DNA from: an uncultured Eubacteriales bacterium
GTDB taxonomy: Bacteria; Bacillota; Clostridia; Peptostreptococcales; Anaerovoracaceae
Reading direction: 5' to 3'
DNA length: 61,118 bases
Assembly: GCA_910583765.1 (NCBI GenBank)
Contig: CAJTYS010000025.1
Coordinates: 1 to 61,118, forward strand
A program made the translations under genes and the position numbers. Positions 26,649 through 35,061 of this stretch are shown in pieces. Under the pieces are notes generated by a model. That model made no database searches, was not told the origin of the DNA, and saw nothing but the letters and a program-made list of their open reading frames with translations. The stretch's first letter is position 1. Every line of letters begins with the position of its first letter.

Positions 26649-26682
26649 ATAACTGGTTATGTGATTGGTTACGTAACCGGTT
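26649..26682. promoter_or_regulatory. LacI-type operators in the sugar-operon leader
   Basis: ATAACTGGTTAT (26649-26660) and GGTTACGTAACC (26667-26678, perfect palindrome) overlapping AACCGGTT (26675-26682, perfect) lie just downstream of the predicted start point. The CG-centred AACCGGTT is typical for LacI-family repressors, so this is a likely block to transcription. Confidence 0.7.
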
Positions 26683-26692
26683 CCTTTAATAA

Positions 26693-26721
26693 AAGATACA
26701 CGATTTCTACCGTTTTGTCAA
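26693..26721 (-). promoter_or_regulatory. Sugar operon promoter
   Basis: Minus strand TTGACA (26721-26716), 17-base spacer, TATCTT (26698-26693). The perfect -35 and the operators just downstream fit a repressible promoter. Confidence 0.7.
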
Positions 26722-26750
26722 CCACCATTTTTGTAATGTCCGCAAATTGC

Positions 26751-26774
26751 ATAACCGGTTTCTTTACTGGTTAT
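26751..26774. promoter_or_regulatory. Second LacI-type operator pair
   Basis: ATAACCGGT and ACTGGTTAT form 9-base arms with one mismatch around 6 bases, and include a perfect AACCGGTT (26753-26760). It lies between the divergent promoters, just before the regulator's -35, so it could serve autoregulation or looping to the other operators. Confidence 0.65.
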
Positions 26775-26781
26775 TTTTCTA

Positions 26782-26810
26782 TTGCTTTTGTGCGTTTCCA
26801 TTGATATAAT
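26782..26810 (+). promoter_or_regulatory. Promoter of the LacI-family gene
   Basis: TTGCTT (26782-26787), 17-base spacer, TATAAT (26805-26810), about 55 bases before the regulator's start codon. Confidence 0.68.
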
Positions 26811-26870
26811 GTGAATCGATATGTTTCTGCCATTTCAAAAGGGGAGAACGCAGGAAAGGAGAATACAAGC

Positions 26871-27917
26871 ATGCGTAAAAAAAAAGTTACGTTCGCGGAT
26901 ATCGCTGCCTATACCAATTTTTCAAAAACAACCATATCCCGATACTTTAATGACCCTGACTCTCTGACCATTGAGAACCAGGAAAAGATCGCACAGGCCT
27001 TAAAGACATTAGGCTACCAGGAAAACAAGCTGGCAAAGGTCCTGGCAAATGGAAAAAGCGAATTCGTGGGAATCATTGTTCCCAATCTATATCTTCATTA
27101 TTATGCAGAAATGCTGAACCAGATTTTGGCCACCTACGGCGAGCATAATTATAAATTCTTGGTTTTTGTTGGGGACAATGACAAAGAAGTGGAACAAAAA
27201 TATGTGAATGAACTGCTCGCCTATAACATAGAAGGGCTGATCATATTGAGTCACACCATGACATCCAAAGAACTAGCGGCATATCAGATCCCGATCGTCA
27301 CCATAGAACGGGAGTCTGAACATGTCTGCAGCGTATGTTCCGACAACTACACGGGCGGAGTCCAGGCAGCCAGTCTGCTAATAGAAAACAAATGCGACAA
27401 GCTGATCCATATCAATGCCAGCATACCGGAATATGTGCCTGCGTATGGAAGGATCAAAGGTTTTGAGGACACTTGTCAAAACAAGCAAGTGCCTTATGAA
27501 GTGATCACCACGGATTTCGGCCCTTCCTATGACAGCACCGTGGAAAAACTCCGTGAAATTTTCTTTCAAATCGAGCAAATGGACGCAGAAAAGAAGGGGC
27601 TCTTTCTTTCCAATGACACCTACGCTAACATATTCCTGAATTTAGTGGTCCAGAAATATGGCACGCTTCCATCTTGTTACCGCATCATTGGTTACGACAA
27701 TTCGCCTATTGCTAGTGAAGCCATTTATCCGATCACTACCATTGACCAACAAATTGAAACCTTGGTGCAAAACACCATGGAGCTTTTAATCCTGCAAATG
27801 AACGAAATGAAAAAGAGAGTGCCAAAACCATTAGAAGCCCCCATCCATCGACAGGTTGCTCCAGTCTTGATTCAGCGCCACACAACGGATCCTGCTGTGG
27901 AAATGGGAGAAAAATAA
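26871..27917 (+). CDS. LacI-family transcriptional regulator of the sugar operon
   Basis: The 348-residue regulator has an N-terminal helix-turn-helix (VTFADIAAYTNFSKTTISRY) and hinge, followed by a periplasmic-binding-like effector domain (VGIIVPNLYLHYYAEML). It is divergent from the ABC/GH32/fructokinase operon and operators with AACCGGTT lie in between, so it most likely represses that operon until a sugar is present. The ATG at 26871 follows GGAAAGGAGAATACAAGC; an ATG 20 codons upstream overlaps the promoter and is not used. Confidence 0.92.
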   Translation: MRKKKVTFADIAAYTNFSKTTISRYFNDPDSLTIENQEKIAQALKTLGYQENKLAKVLANGKSEFVGIIVPNLYLHYYAEMLNQILATYGEHNYKFLVFVGDNDKEVEQKYVNELLAYNIEGLIILSHTMTSKELAAYQIPIVTIERESEHVCSVCSDNYTGGVQAASLLIENKCDKLIHINASIPEYVPAYGRIKGFEDTCQNKQVPYEVITTDFGPSYDSTVEKLREIFFQIEQMDAEKKGLFLSNDTYANIFLNLVVQKYGTLPSCYRIIGYDNSPIASEAIYPITTIDQQIETLVQNTMELLILQMNEMKKRVPKPLEAPIHRQVAPVLIQRHTTDPAVEMGEK

Positions 27918-28142
27918 AAAGAGGATCGTGCCTCTGCCTTGCCTGTATCCAGTGGATGTCGAAAATTAAGCCGCCCTGCCCGGCTCCTTTTATGGTACAA
28001 TGGCAATAGAGTTAAAGAGCGCAAGGGCCCCGCAGTTGAAGCTAAGGCCTTGCGGCATGGAACAGAAAACAAGGCTCTCGCAGCCAGGCGACAACACGTG
28101 GGGAAAGCGCACAGGAGAATCGAAAAAAGGGGAGGAAGAGAT

Positions 28143-29825
28143 ATGGCCAGAACAGTGGGAATCGGGATCCAGGATTTTGAAAAAATCCGGGAATACCAAT
28201 GTTTTTACATTGACAAAACCAAATTCATCAAGGAATGGTGGGAGAGACGAGACGACGTGACGCTGATCGCCCGCCCTAGACGCTTTGGGAAGACTTTGCT
28301 CATGAGCACCTTGGAAAAGTTCTTTTCTGCGGATTATAGAGGAAGAAGCGAACTCTTTGAAGGGCTTTCTATCTGGGAAGACAAAAAATATCGGGAATTG
28401 CAGGGGACCTTCCCTGTTATCTTCCTCAGTTTCGCCAGCGTCAAAGAAACTTCTTTTTCCCAATCCCGGGAAAGCATCTGCAGGATCATTCGGCGATTAT
28501 ACAAAAAATTCGATTTTTTGCTGGAATCAAGCCTCCTCAGTGAAGAAGAAAAGGGAGAGTTTCGTAGCGTGTCCGCTACCATGAACGACAGTCGAGCCTC
28601 GGTTTCTCTGCTGGCCTTGTCGGACTACTTGTCCCGCTATTATGGAAAAAAGACCATCATTCTGCTGGACGAATACGACACGCCCATGCAGGAAGCTTAC
28701 GTGGGCGGTTATTGGGACGAAATGACTGCTTTCATCAGGAGTCTGTTCAACGCCACTTTCAAGACCAATCCCCATCTAGAGCGAGCTCTCATGACCGGCA
28801 TCACCAGGGTCAGCCGGGAGTCCATCTTTTCCGACCTGAACAACCTGAAAGTGGTCACCACCACTTCGGACAAATACGAGGATTCCTTCGGTTTCACGGA
28901 GGAAGAGGTCTTCGCCGCCTTGGACGAACACGGACTGTCGGACAGAAAGGCAGAAGTGAAAGACTGGTACGATGGCTTCACTTTTGGTGACAAGACCGAC
29001 ATCTACAACCCTTGGTCCATTTCCAACTATTTGGACACCCGGGAGGCCGCCCCTTACTGGGCCAATTCCAGCTCCAACGGGTTGGCGGGCAAGCTGATCC
29101 GAGAAGGCGACAAATCAGTGAAGCTGGATTTTCAGGCGCTGCTGGACAGAAAAACCATCACCACGGAATTGGACGAGCAGATCGTCTACGGCGAACTGGA
29201 CGGGAGCGACACGGCCATCTGGAGCCTGCTTTTGGCCAGCGGGTACTTGAAGGTGGCCGGCCGGGAAGATGGCCTGGACGGGCCGCTGTACCAACTGGCG
29301 CTGACCAACAGGGAAGTGTGGCGCATGTTCCGTTCCATGGTGCGGGGATGGTTCCGGAACGGTTCCTCCAATTACAACGACTTCATCAAAGCCCTGCTCC
29401 TTGATGACCTGGAAGCCATGAACGAATACATGAACGACGTGGCCCTGATGACTTTCAGCAGCTTTGACACGGGAAAGAAGCCGTCAAAATCCGAACCAGA
29501 ACGCTTCTACCACGGCTTCGTTTTGGGCTTGATGGTGGAGCTTTCGAGCAGATACGTTCTCACTTCCAACCGGGAAAGCGGATTCGGCAGATATGACGTG
29601 ACGCTGGAGCCGCTGAAGCCGGAAGACGACGCGATGATCTTGGAATTCAAAGTCTTCCAGCCGAAAAAGGAGAAGAACTTGGAAGAAACAGCGCAAGCCG
29701 CCTTGGCCCAGATCGAGGAAAAGAAATACACCGCCGCACTGGAAGCTAAAGGGATCCCAGCACAGCGGATCCGCAAGTATGGCTTCGCCTTTGAAGGGCA
29801 GAAAGTGCTGATCCTTGCCGGATAG
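28143..29825 (+). CDS. AAA-ATPase-like / PD-(D/E)XK nuclease family protein, intact copy
   Basis: The 560-residue protein has an N-terminal AAA-ATPase-like domain with P-loop RPRRFGKTLLM (44-54) and Walker B IILLDEYDTPMQEAY, and a C-terminal PD-(D/E)XK-like part (RYDVTLEPL, then DAMILEFKVFQ around residue 495-510). These genes are abundant and often duplicated in clostridia and Bacteroidetes; their function is unknown, with defence or mobile-DNA links suggested. The start follows GGGGAGGAAGAGAT. The same gene in degraded form lies 9.2 kb upstream in the same direction. Confidence 0.9.
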   Translation: MARTVGIGIQDFEKIREYQCFYIDKTKFIKEWWERRDDVTLIARPRRFGKTLLMSTLEKFFSADYRGRSELFEGLSIWEDKKYRELQGTFPVIFLSFASVKETSFSQSRESICRIIRRLYKKFDFLLESSLLSEEEKGEFRSVSATMNDSRASVSLLALSDYLSRYYGKKTIILLDEYDTPMQEAYVGGYWDEMTAFIRSLFNATFKTNPHLERALMTGITRVSRESIFSDLNNLKVVTTTSDKYEDSFGFTEEEVFAALDEHGLSDRKAEVKDWYDGFTFGDKTDIYNPWSISNYLDTREAAPYWANSSSNGLAGKLIREGDKSVKLDFQALLDRKTITTELDEQIVYGELDGSDTAIWSLLLASGYLKVAGREDGLDGPLYQLALTNREVWRMFRSMVRGWFRNGSSNYNDFIKALLLDDLEAMNEYMNDVALMTFSSFDTGKKPSKSEPERFYHGFVLGLMVELSSRYVLTSNRESGFGRYDVTLEPLKPEDDAMILEFKVFQPKKEKNLEETAQAALAQIEEKKYTAALEAKGIPAQRIRKYGFAFEGQKVLILAG

Positions 29826-29850
29826 TCTCGTGGATAAAGAAAAAACACAA

Positions 29851-29890
29851 AACGCCGCACTGGCCTTTTCTCAGCCTACTATGCGGCGTT
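29851..29890. terminator. Bidirectional terminator
   Basis: AACGCCGCA (29851-29859) pairs with TGCGGCGTT (29882-29890). T-runs follow on both strands (GTTTTTCG rightward, GTTTTGTGTTTTTTC leftward), so it can end both the AAA-ATPase gene and the convergent zinc-ribbon operon. Confidence 0.75.
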
Positions 29891-29954
29891 TTTCGTGTAT
29901 CAGCGCAAATGGAGAATCTATCGCTTTTGCGTTTTTGCTTCTACCCCAGTCACC

Positions 29955-30149
29955 TTATTTCTGCAGTTTCTCAATATTGGCTATGTACACGGACACTTCC
30001 CCGCATTCCGGGCAGACTGCCACGCTGGGCTGGATCCGCTTTGCCAGCAGCGCTTCGCTTTCCACCAGCTGGATCTCTGTGGCTTCCGATTCTTCACGAA
30101 TGGTGTATCCTTCGATCATTCCTTTTCCGCATCTCAAACATTTCCTCAT
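29955..30149 (-). CDS. Small zinc-ribbon protein
   Basis: The 64-residue protein has two cysteine pairs, CLRCGKG near the start and CPECGE near residue 46, which should bind one zinc. The middle is Glu-rich. The function is unknown. It is the last gene of an operon with rdgB and yihY, 13 bases after yihY, and has the site AAAGGAGGAAGAAAA. Confidence 0.75.
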   Translation of the reverse strand: MRKCLRCGKGMIEGYTIREESEATEIQLVESEALLAKRIQPSVAVCPECGEVSVYIANIEKLQK

Positions 30150-30162
30150 TTTTCTTCCTCCT

Positions 30163-31011
30163 TTACCGCTTGACCGGCGTTCTCTTACTAAAGCTCTCGG
30201 TATCGTCCCATACCTTATTCACTAAAATCCCCAGGCATAGCACCCATGCCAGGAAATAGAACCAAAACAGCACAGCCACAATGGATGACAGCGCGCCGTA
30301 AATGATGTCGTAGTTGGCTACGTGAGTCGTATACCTGGCATAAATGATGGTCACGATCATCATGCCGCCCGAGGCGAAAATGCTCCCAGGCAGGATCTTT
30401 CGGAAAGGCACTCTAGTACTGGGTAAAATGTAATAATTATAGCTGACCATGAGAAAATAGAGCGCCAGCCCCAAAAACCACCGCAAATACATCCAAATGT
30501 TGTTGATATATTTATCCACATCCAAACGCAGCAGGCCCACCACGGTCCGCAGCAGCAAATCTCCGTAGCCTAAAATCACCAGGGCAAAGGCAATGGTGAA
30601 AAGGGTGATGACCATGGTTCTCATGGCCCGAAACCGCTCCCGCCAGTAGCCTTTTCCCGTGCTTTTCCCATCGGAAAAAGTATAGTTCGTGATGCGCATG
30701 ATGGCGAATTGAGCCCTGGACGCGGCCCATAGAGCGACTACCAAAAAAACGATGTTTCCCGCTCCCGCGGACGAGAAGGCAGTGATGCTCCGCAGCATGC
30801 CGGAAACTTCTTCTCCCGTATAACTGCTGATCCAGTTCACCACTTCCTCCACAGACAATCGGAAATATCCCAAGATCTGTGTCAATAGCAGGAAAATCGG
30901 GACAATGGAGAGCAGCAGGTAAAAAGAAATCTGCGCCGCAAATCCCTGATAGTAGGGATCCCGAAACTGCCTAATCCCCAAAAAAATCATTTGTAGTAGC
31001 CTCTGTCTCAT
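30163..31011 (-). CDS. YihY/BrkB family membrane protein
   Basis: The 282-residue protein has about six membrane helices and the family's N-terminal signature (YYQGFAAQISFYLLLSIVP) and C-terminal GALSSIVAVLFWFYFLAW. Early members were called RNase BN in error; the real role is not settled. It follows rdgB by 24 bases. Confidence 0.88.
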   Translation of the reverse strand: MRQRLLQMIFLGIRQFRDPYYQGFAAQISFYLLLSIVPIFLLLTQILGYFRLSVEEVVNWISSYTGEEVSGMLRSITAFSSAGAGNIVFLVVALWAASRAQFAIMRITNYTFSDGKSTGKGYWRERFRAMRTMVITLFTIAFALVILGYGDLLLRTVVGLLRLDVDKYINNIWMYLRWFLGLALYFLMVSYNYYILPSTRVPFRKILPGSIFASGGMMIVTIIYARYTTHVANYDIIYGALSSIVAVLFWFYFLAWVLCLGILVNKVWDDTESFSKRTPVKR

Positions 31012-31035
31012 GCCAACCTCTGCTTTGTTTCCAAT

Positions 31036-31638
31036 TTACTTCATAGCCCTTGCCTGCAGCTGTTTTTTCAGCGCTTGCAGGGCGTTTCCCCTGTGGCTGA
31101 TCTTATTTTTTTCCTCTGGGTCGAATTCTCCAAAGGTGATGTCATAGCCCAGGGGCACGAAAAGGGGATCATAGCCAAATCCGTTAGGGCCTTTTTCTTC
31201 CAAAACAATATGGCCTTCCACTTCTCCCCTGGCTGTCAGCGTTTCTCCGTCTGGGTACACCATGGTAATCACTGACACAAAACGACCAGTGCGCTTTTCG
31301 TAAGGCACGTCTTTGATCAGCGCTTTCAGCTTGTCGTTATTGGCCTGATCATTCCCATCTTCCCCTGCGAAACGGGCGGAATAGACGCCTGGAGCGCCGT
31401 TCAGACAGTCCACCTCCAGCCCCGAGTCATCGGCAATGGTGATCTCGTTGCATAATTTCATAATGCCATAGGCCTTTTTGTAGGAATTCTCTTCAAAAGT
31501 TTCCCCATCCTCTTGGATCTCCACATCCGGCACTCCCGCTTCATCCCTTGGGATCACTTCCATGCCGAATTGACTGGTAATGGCTTCGATCTCTTTTATC
31601 TTATGCTTATTTTTTGATGCTGCTATGATTCGGCTCAT
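31036..31638 (-). CDS. rdgB: XTP/dITP diphosphatase (RdgB/HAM1)
   Basis: The 200-residue enzyme hydrolyses non-canonical purine triphosphates (dITP, XTP) and so keeps them out of DNA. Family motifs: IIAASKNKHKIKEI at the start, ADDSGLEVDCLNGAPGVYSA in the middle, and GFGYDPLFVP plus KNKISHRGNALQAL near the end. The start follows GAGGAAAGAATT. Confidence 0.96.
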   Translation of the reverse strand: MSRIIAASKNKHKIKEIEAITSQFGMEVIPRDEAGVPDVEIQEDGETFEENSYKKAYGIMKLCNEITIADDSGLEVDCLNGAPGVYSARFAGEDGNDQANNDKLKALIKDVPYEKRTGRFVSVITMVYPDGETLTARGEVEGHIVLEEKGPNGFGYDPLFVPLGYDITFGEFDPEEKNKISHRGNALQALKKQLQARAMK

Positions 31639-31758
31639 AATTCTTTCCTCTATTCTTAGTATGGCCCTTTGACCCTATCCCTATAACGCAGGAAATCCAG
31701 CAGCGCGAATAGCATCTCCGCGAGTCCGCAAAGGTTTCCCCGCAGGGCGGCCCTGATC

Positions 31759-32307
31759 TTAGCTCAGGTCTCCGCAGGATCCAACCGGCACTTTTTCTTC
31801 AATGGCTTTTACGATCTCCAGCGTGAAAGCTTTTTCAAAGTAGCTGCACAATTCCAGGAAATAAACGCCCTGGTCCACCAGCTCTTTGGCCGCTGTTTTT
31901 GCTGCTTCCAGATCCTTGGTAAAGCGCACGTACATGTTGCATTCTTCATTTTTCAGTTCAAAGGCCTGCGTCTCTTCCACGCCGTCCATGACCACGACCA
32001 GCCCGTATTCCTGAAAGGATTCCAGTGCTTCCAGCTTGGCAAGTTCCTCCGGCAAGTAGTCGGCATGAAGGATCTCCATTTTGCTCTTTGTCACCTTTTG
32101 CAGCTTTTCCGTTGCTTCATCGTCAAAATCTCCGCACAGATCGATCAGGTCATAGCCCTCCTGGTCCAGTCTTTTCACTAATTCCTCGGTCATTTCAAAA
32201 GAGCTGGTCCCTGTTATGAAGCTGTGGCTTTCTGGATTGTCGTAAGTAAACGAATAATTTTCCGGTGCCGCGCCTGCGACATTTGCAATAAAAGCGTACT
32301 TGAACAT
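31759..32307 (-). CDS. DUF6506-like protein with internal duplication
   Basis: The 182-residue protein begins MFKYAFIANVAGAAPENYS, typical of the small DUF6506 proteins. It is about twice their usual length. The halves look related: VKRLDQEGYDLIDLCGDF in the first matches AKELVDQGVYFLELCSYF in the second, each followed by a short strand-helix. The function is unknown. The ATG at 32307 follows CAGGAGGAATT; an in-frame ATG nine codons upstream lacks such a site. Confidence 0.72.
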   Translation of the reverse strand: MFKYAFIANVAGAAPENYSFTYDNPESHSFITGTSSFEMTEELVKRLDQEGYDLIDLCGDFDDEATEKLQKVTKSKMEILHADYLPEELAKLEALESFQEYGLVVVMDGVEETQAFELKNEECNMYVRFTKDLEAAKTAAKELVDQGVYFLELCSYFEKAFTLEIVKAIEEKVPVGSCGDLS

Positions 32308-32351
32308 AATTCCTCCTGTATCTATGATTTCCAATGATAGCGGTTCTCATA

Positions 32352-32398
32352 AGTATACCATACAATCCCTGGACTTTCCAATCCTCATCGTGTAAAAT
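32352..32398. promoter_or_regulatory. Overlapping divergent promoters (DUF6506-like and dehydrogenase genes)
   Basis: Rightward: TGGACT (32370-32375), 17 bases, TAAAAT (32393-32398). Leftward: TTGGAA (32381-32376), 18 bases, TATACT (32357-32352). The two cores overlap. Matches to consensus are moderate. Confidence 0.45.
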
Positions 32399-32434
32399 AT
32401 CCCTTGAAACACCAATAAAGAAGGGAGCTTTCTC

Positions 32435-33349
32435 ATGAAAATAGTCATATTGGACGGACATACCATCAACCCTGGAGATCTGGACTGGAACGAGCTGGAG
32501 GCCATAGGAGACTTGACGGTTTACGATGCCACATCGCCGGAGCAGGCTTTGGAGCGAGTGGGGGACGCAGAAGTGCTGATGACCAGTAAATGCCCCATCA
32601 CAAAGGCGTTCATGGAGCAATGTCCGAACTTGAAATATGTGGGGTCAACTGCCACGGGATACAATAACATCGATGTGGCGGCGGCAAAGGAACTGGGAAT
32701 CGCTGTGACTTACATCCCTGCGTATTCTACAGAAGCGGTGGCCCAGCACACCATCGCTCTGATGTTGGAGCTGTGCAACCATGTGGCGCTTCACAACGAG
32801 TCTGTGAAAAAAGGCGAATGGACGAACTGCAAGTATTTTTGTTATTGGAAGGAGCCTATTATGCTGCTGGCCGGCCGTTCTCTGGGCATCGTGGGCTACG
32901 GGCAGATCGGTCAAAAAGTGGGAGAGATCGCACAAGCCCTGGGCATGACCATCCATGTCTACAGCCGTGACCGAGAGGCGGCCATGAAGTCGGATTTTCT
33001 GACTCTCCACTGCCCGCTGACAAAAGAAAACGCTGGGTTCGTGGACCGAAAATTCCTCGGAGAAATGAAAGAAGGCGCCATCCTCATCAACACGGCCAGA
33101 GGCGCGCTGATCAATGAACAGGACTTAGCGGATGCTTTGAAATCAGGTCATCTAAAAGCAGCCGCGGTGGATGTGCTGGCCCAGGAACCGGCGGCAGCGG
33201 ACAACCCTCTGCTTTCCTTACCAAACTGTCTGATCACGCCGCATCTGGCCTGGGCTCCAAAGGAAATGCGCCAGATCATCGGGCGGACCCTGGCGGACAA
33301 TCTCAGCAGTTTTCTCGCAGGCGGAACAAAAAACCGGGTGGATCTATGA
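32435..33349 (+). CDS. D-2-hydroxyacid dehydrogenase (glycerate/hydroxypyruvate type), shortened
   Basis: The 304-residue NAD-dependent enzyme has GIVGYGQIGQKVG (Gly 154, 156, 159), the Arg region NTARGALINEQDLADAL and the catalytic His in CLITPHLAWAP. The best-known relatives reduce hydroxypyruvate or glyoxylate. It is about 15-18 residues short of usual. The missing part is just after the second Rossmann strand, where VYSRDREAA runs straight into MKSDFLTLHCP; homologues have a helix and strand (like VDLDELLAESD) there. Activity may still be kept. The start follows GAAGGGAGCTTTCTC. Confidence 0.85.
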   Translation: MKIVILDGHTINPGDLDWNELEAIGDLTVYDATSPEQALERVGDAEVLMTSKCPITKAFMEQCPNLKYVGSTATGYNNIDVAAAKELGIAVTYIPAYSTEAVAQHTIALMLELCNHVALHNESVKKGEWTNCKYFCYWKEPIMLLAGRSLGIVGYGQIGQKVGEIAQALGMTIHVYSRDREAAMKSDFLTLHCPLTKENAGFVDRKFLGEMKEGAILINTARGALINEQDLADALKSGHLKAAAVDVLAQEPAAADNPLLSLPNCLITPHLAWAPKEMRQIIGRTLADNLSSFLAGGTKNRVDL

Positions 33350-33361
33350 CTCCATCCGGTT
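33332..33361 (+). terminator. Intrinsic terminator overlapping the dehydrogenase stop
   Basis: AACCGGGTGGA (33332-33342) pairs with TCCATCCGGTT (33351-33361) with one G-U pair; the TGA stop is in the loop and TTGCTTTTG follows. Confidence 0.75.
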
Positions 33362-33463
33362 TTGCTTTTGTTCATCCATATTGGAATTGCCTGTTTCATG
33401 TTCATGCCCAACCGTGTTCATTCGGCTGCTTTGACCGCTCTGCGAATTTTCGCCCCAGCCTGT

Positions 33464-35035
33464 CTACAGCGTGAGTCCCATGGGGCCTGACTGGAAAATC
33501 CTCGCGTCCATTTCTTTAAGATTCGGTGAAATCACTGGCCGGAATTCCATTTTTCTCAGAATATCCTTTTCCAAGTCCGCGCCAGGCGCGATCTCGATCA
33601 AAGCCAACCCTTGCTCTGTCAGCTGGAACACGGCTCTTTCCGTGATGTAAAAGACCTTTTGCGTGCCCTTTTCCACAGAATAATCGCCAGAAAAAGTAAT
33701 GTGGCCCACATGCTCCTTGAATTTGATATGCGGCCCGTCTTCCAGAACCCGCAGCTTACTGTCTTCAATGCGGATATCGCTCTTTCCCGCAGTAAAGGTG
33801 CCTAAAAAGCAGACTGTTTTCGCACCTTGCGTGATGTTGATGAACCCTCCCGGGCCTGTGACTTTTCCCGCGAACCTAGACACGTTCACATTGCCATGTC
33901 TATCAATCTCTGCTGCGCCCAGGCCAGCGAAGTCAATGCCTCCGCCATCGTAAAAATCAAAGATGTCCGGCTGTTTCAGAATCGCCTCTGGGTTGTAAGC
34001 CGCGCCAGTGGCCAGCCCTGCCGCAGGAGCGCCGCCTGTCACGCCTGATTCAATGCTGGAACAGATCTTGTCGATCAGACCTTCTTCGTTGAGCACATCG
34101 GAAACATGCATGGGAACGCCGATCCCCAGATTGATGAAATCCCCTGCGGACAGTTCAAAGAGGCTGCGCCTGCATATGGCCTTTTGGATATTTAGAGGCA
34201 TGGCCTCCATATGATCCAGCGGGACTTTCTCATCTCCACACCAAGAAGGAACGGGTTGACAGTCACCGATGAAATGCTGTCCCGTGTTTCCTGGACTTCC
34301 CACCACCACATAATCCACTAGAGAGCCCGGCACTGTCACCATCTGCGGATGAATCTCGCCATGTTCCACCACTTCATCTACCTGAACCATGACAATGCCG
34401 CCAGAGTTCTTTGCTGCTGCCGCCATCTCAAACTGTTCGATGTGGATGGCTTCTTTTTCTATGGAAACATTCCCCTTTGTGTCAGCTTTGCTGCCTTTGA
34501 TCAGCGCCACGTCCAGAGGGAACGCCGGATAAAACAGATAGTCTTCCCCCCGCAGTTTTGTCAGCTCCACGATGGTCTCCTGACTCTCTTTCGCGGCCTC
34601 ATTGATCCTGCCGCCATCCACCCTGGGATCGACAAATGTTTTCATTCCTACCTGGCTGATGATGCCTGGTCCATGGGAAGCAATGGCCCGCATCATATGA
34701 GACAAAACGCCTTGGGGCATCATAAAAGTGGGAAAAGCGTTTTCCATGATCAGCGGATACAGCTTTGGGGCCAAGCTCAAGTTGCTGCACAGGAAACGGC
34801 GCATCAGACCTTTGTGGGCAAAATGATTGATGCCTCTGTTCTTTCCGTCACCGCCTAATCCCGCGACATTGACCACAGAAAGATCCTTTGGATGCCCCTC
34901 TTGAATAAAACGATGTTCAATCTCGCCTAATATGTCATCTGCCAGACAAAACCCGATGAAGCCGTCAACCGCAACAGTGGCGTGATCTGGTATCAGTTCT
35001 GCCGCTGCTTTGGCATTGATAAAATTTACGGACAT
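33464..35035 (-). CDS. Acyl-CoA:acetate/3-ketoacid CoA-transferase (fused subunits)
   Basis: The 523-residue enzyme joins the alpha and beta parts of a family I CoA-transferase. The catalytic glutamate is E329 in SSIESGVTGG, and the beta half opens with INLGIGVPMHVSD. It moves CoA between a short-chain acid and acetyl- or other acyl-CoA. Next to crotonase and a GntP-type permease it probably activates the imported acid. The ATG at 35035 follows AAAGGTGGAAATC. Confidence 0.92.
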   Translation of the reverse strand: MSVNFINAKAAAELIPDHATVAVDGFIGFCLADDILGEIEHRFIQEGHPKDLSVVNVAGLGGDGKNRGINHFAHKGLMRRFLCSNLSLAPKLYPLIMENAFPTFMMPQGVLSHMMRAIASHGPGIISQVGMKTFVDPRVDGGRINEAAKESQETIVELTKLRGEDYLFYPAFPLDVALIKGSKADTKGNVSIEKEAIHIEQFEMAAAAKNSGGIVMVQVDEVVEHGEIHPQMVTVPGSLVDYVVVGSPGNTGQHFIGDCQPVPSWCGDEKVPLDHMEAMPLNIQKAICRRSLFELSAGDFINLGIGVPMHVSDVLNEEGLIDKICSSIESGVTGGAPAAGLATGAAYNPEAILKQPDIFDFYDGGGIDFAGLGAAEIDRHGNVNVSRFAGKVTGPGGFINITQGAKTVCFLGTFTAGKSDIRIEDSKLRVLEDGPHIKFKEHVGHITFSGDYSVEKGTQKVFYITERAVFQLTEQGLALIEIAPGADLEKDILRKMEFRPVISPNLKEMDARIFQSGPMGLTL

Positions 35036-35061
35036 GATTTCCACCTTTCTTCTGAATGGAT

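Noticed and set aside
18920..29825. The two AAA-ATPase copies as insertion sequences
   Set aside because: No transposase motif, terminal inverted repeats or target duplications were seen; the similarity covers gene and promoter only.
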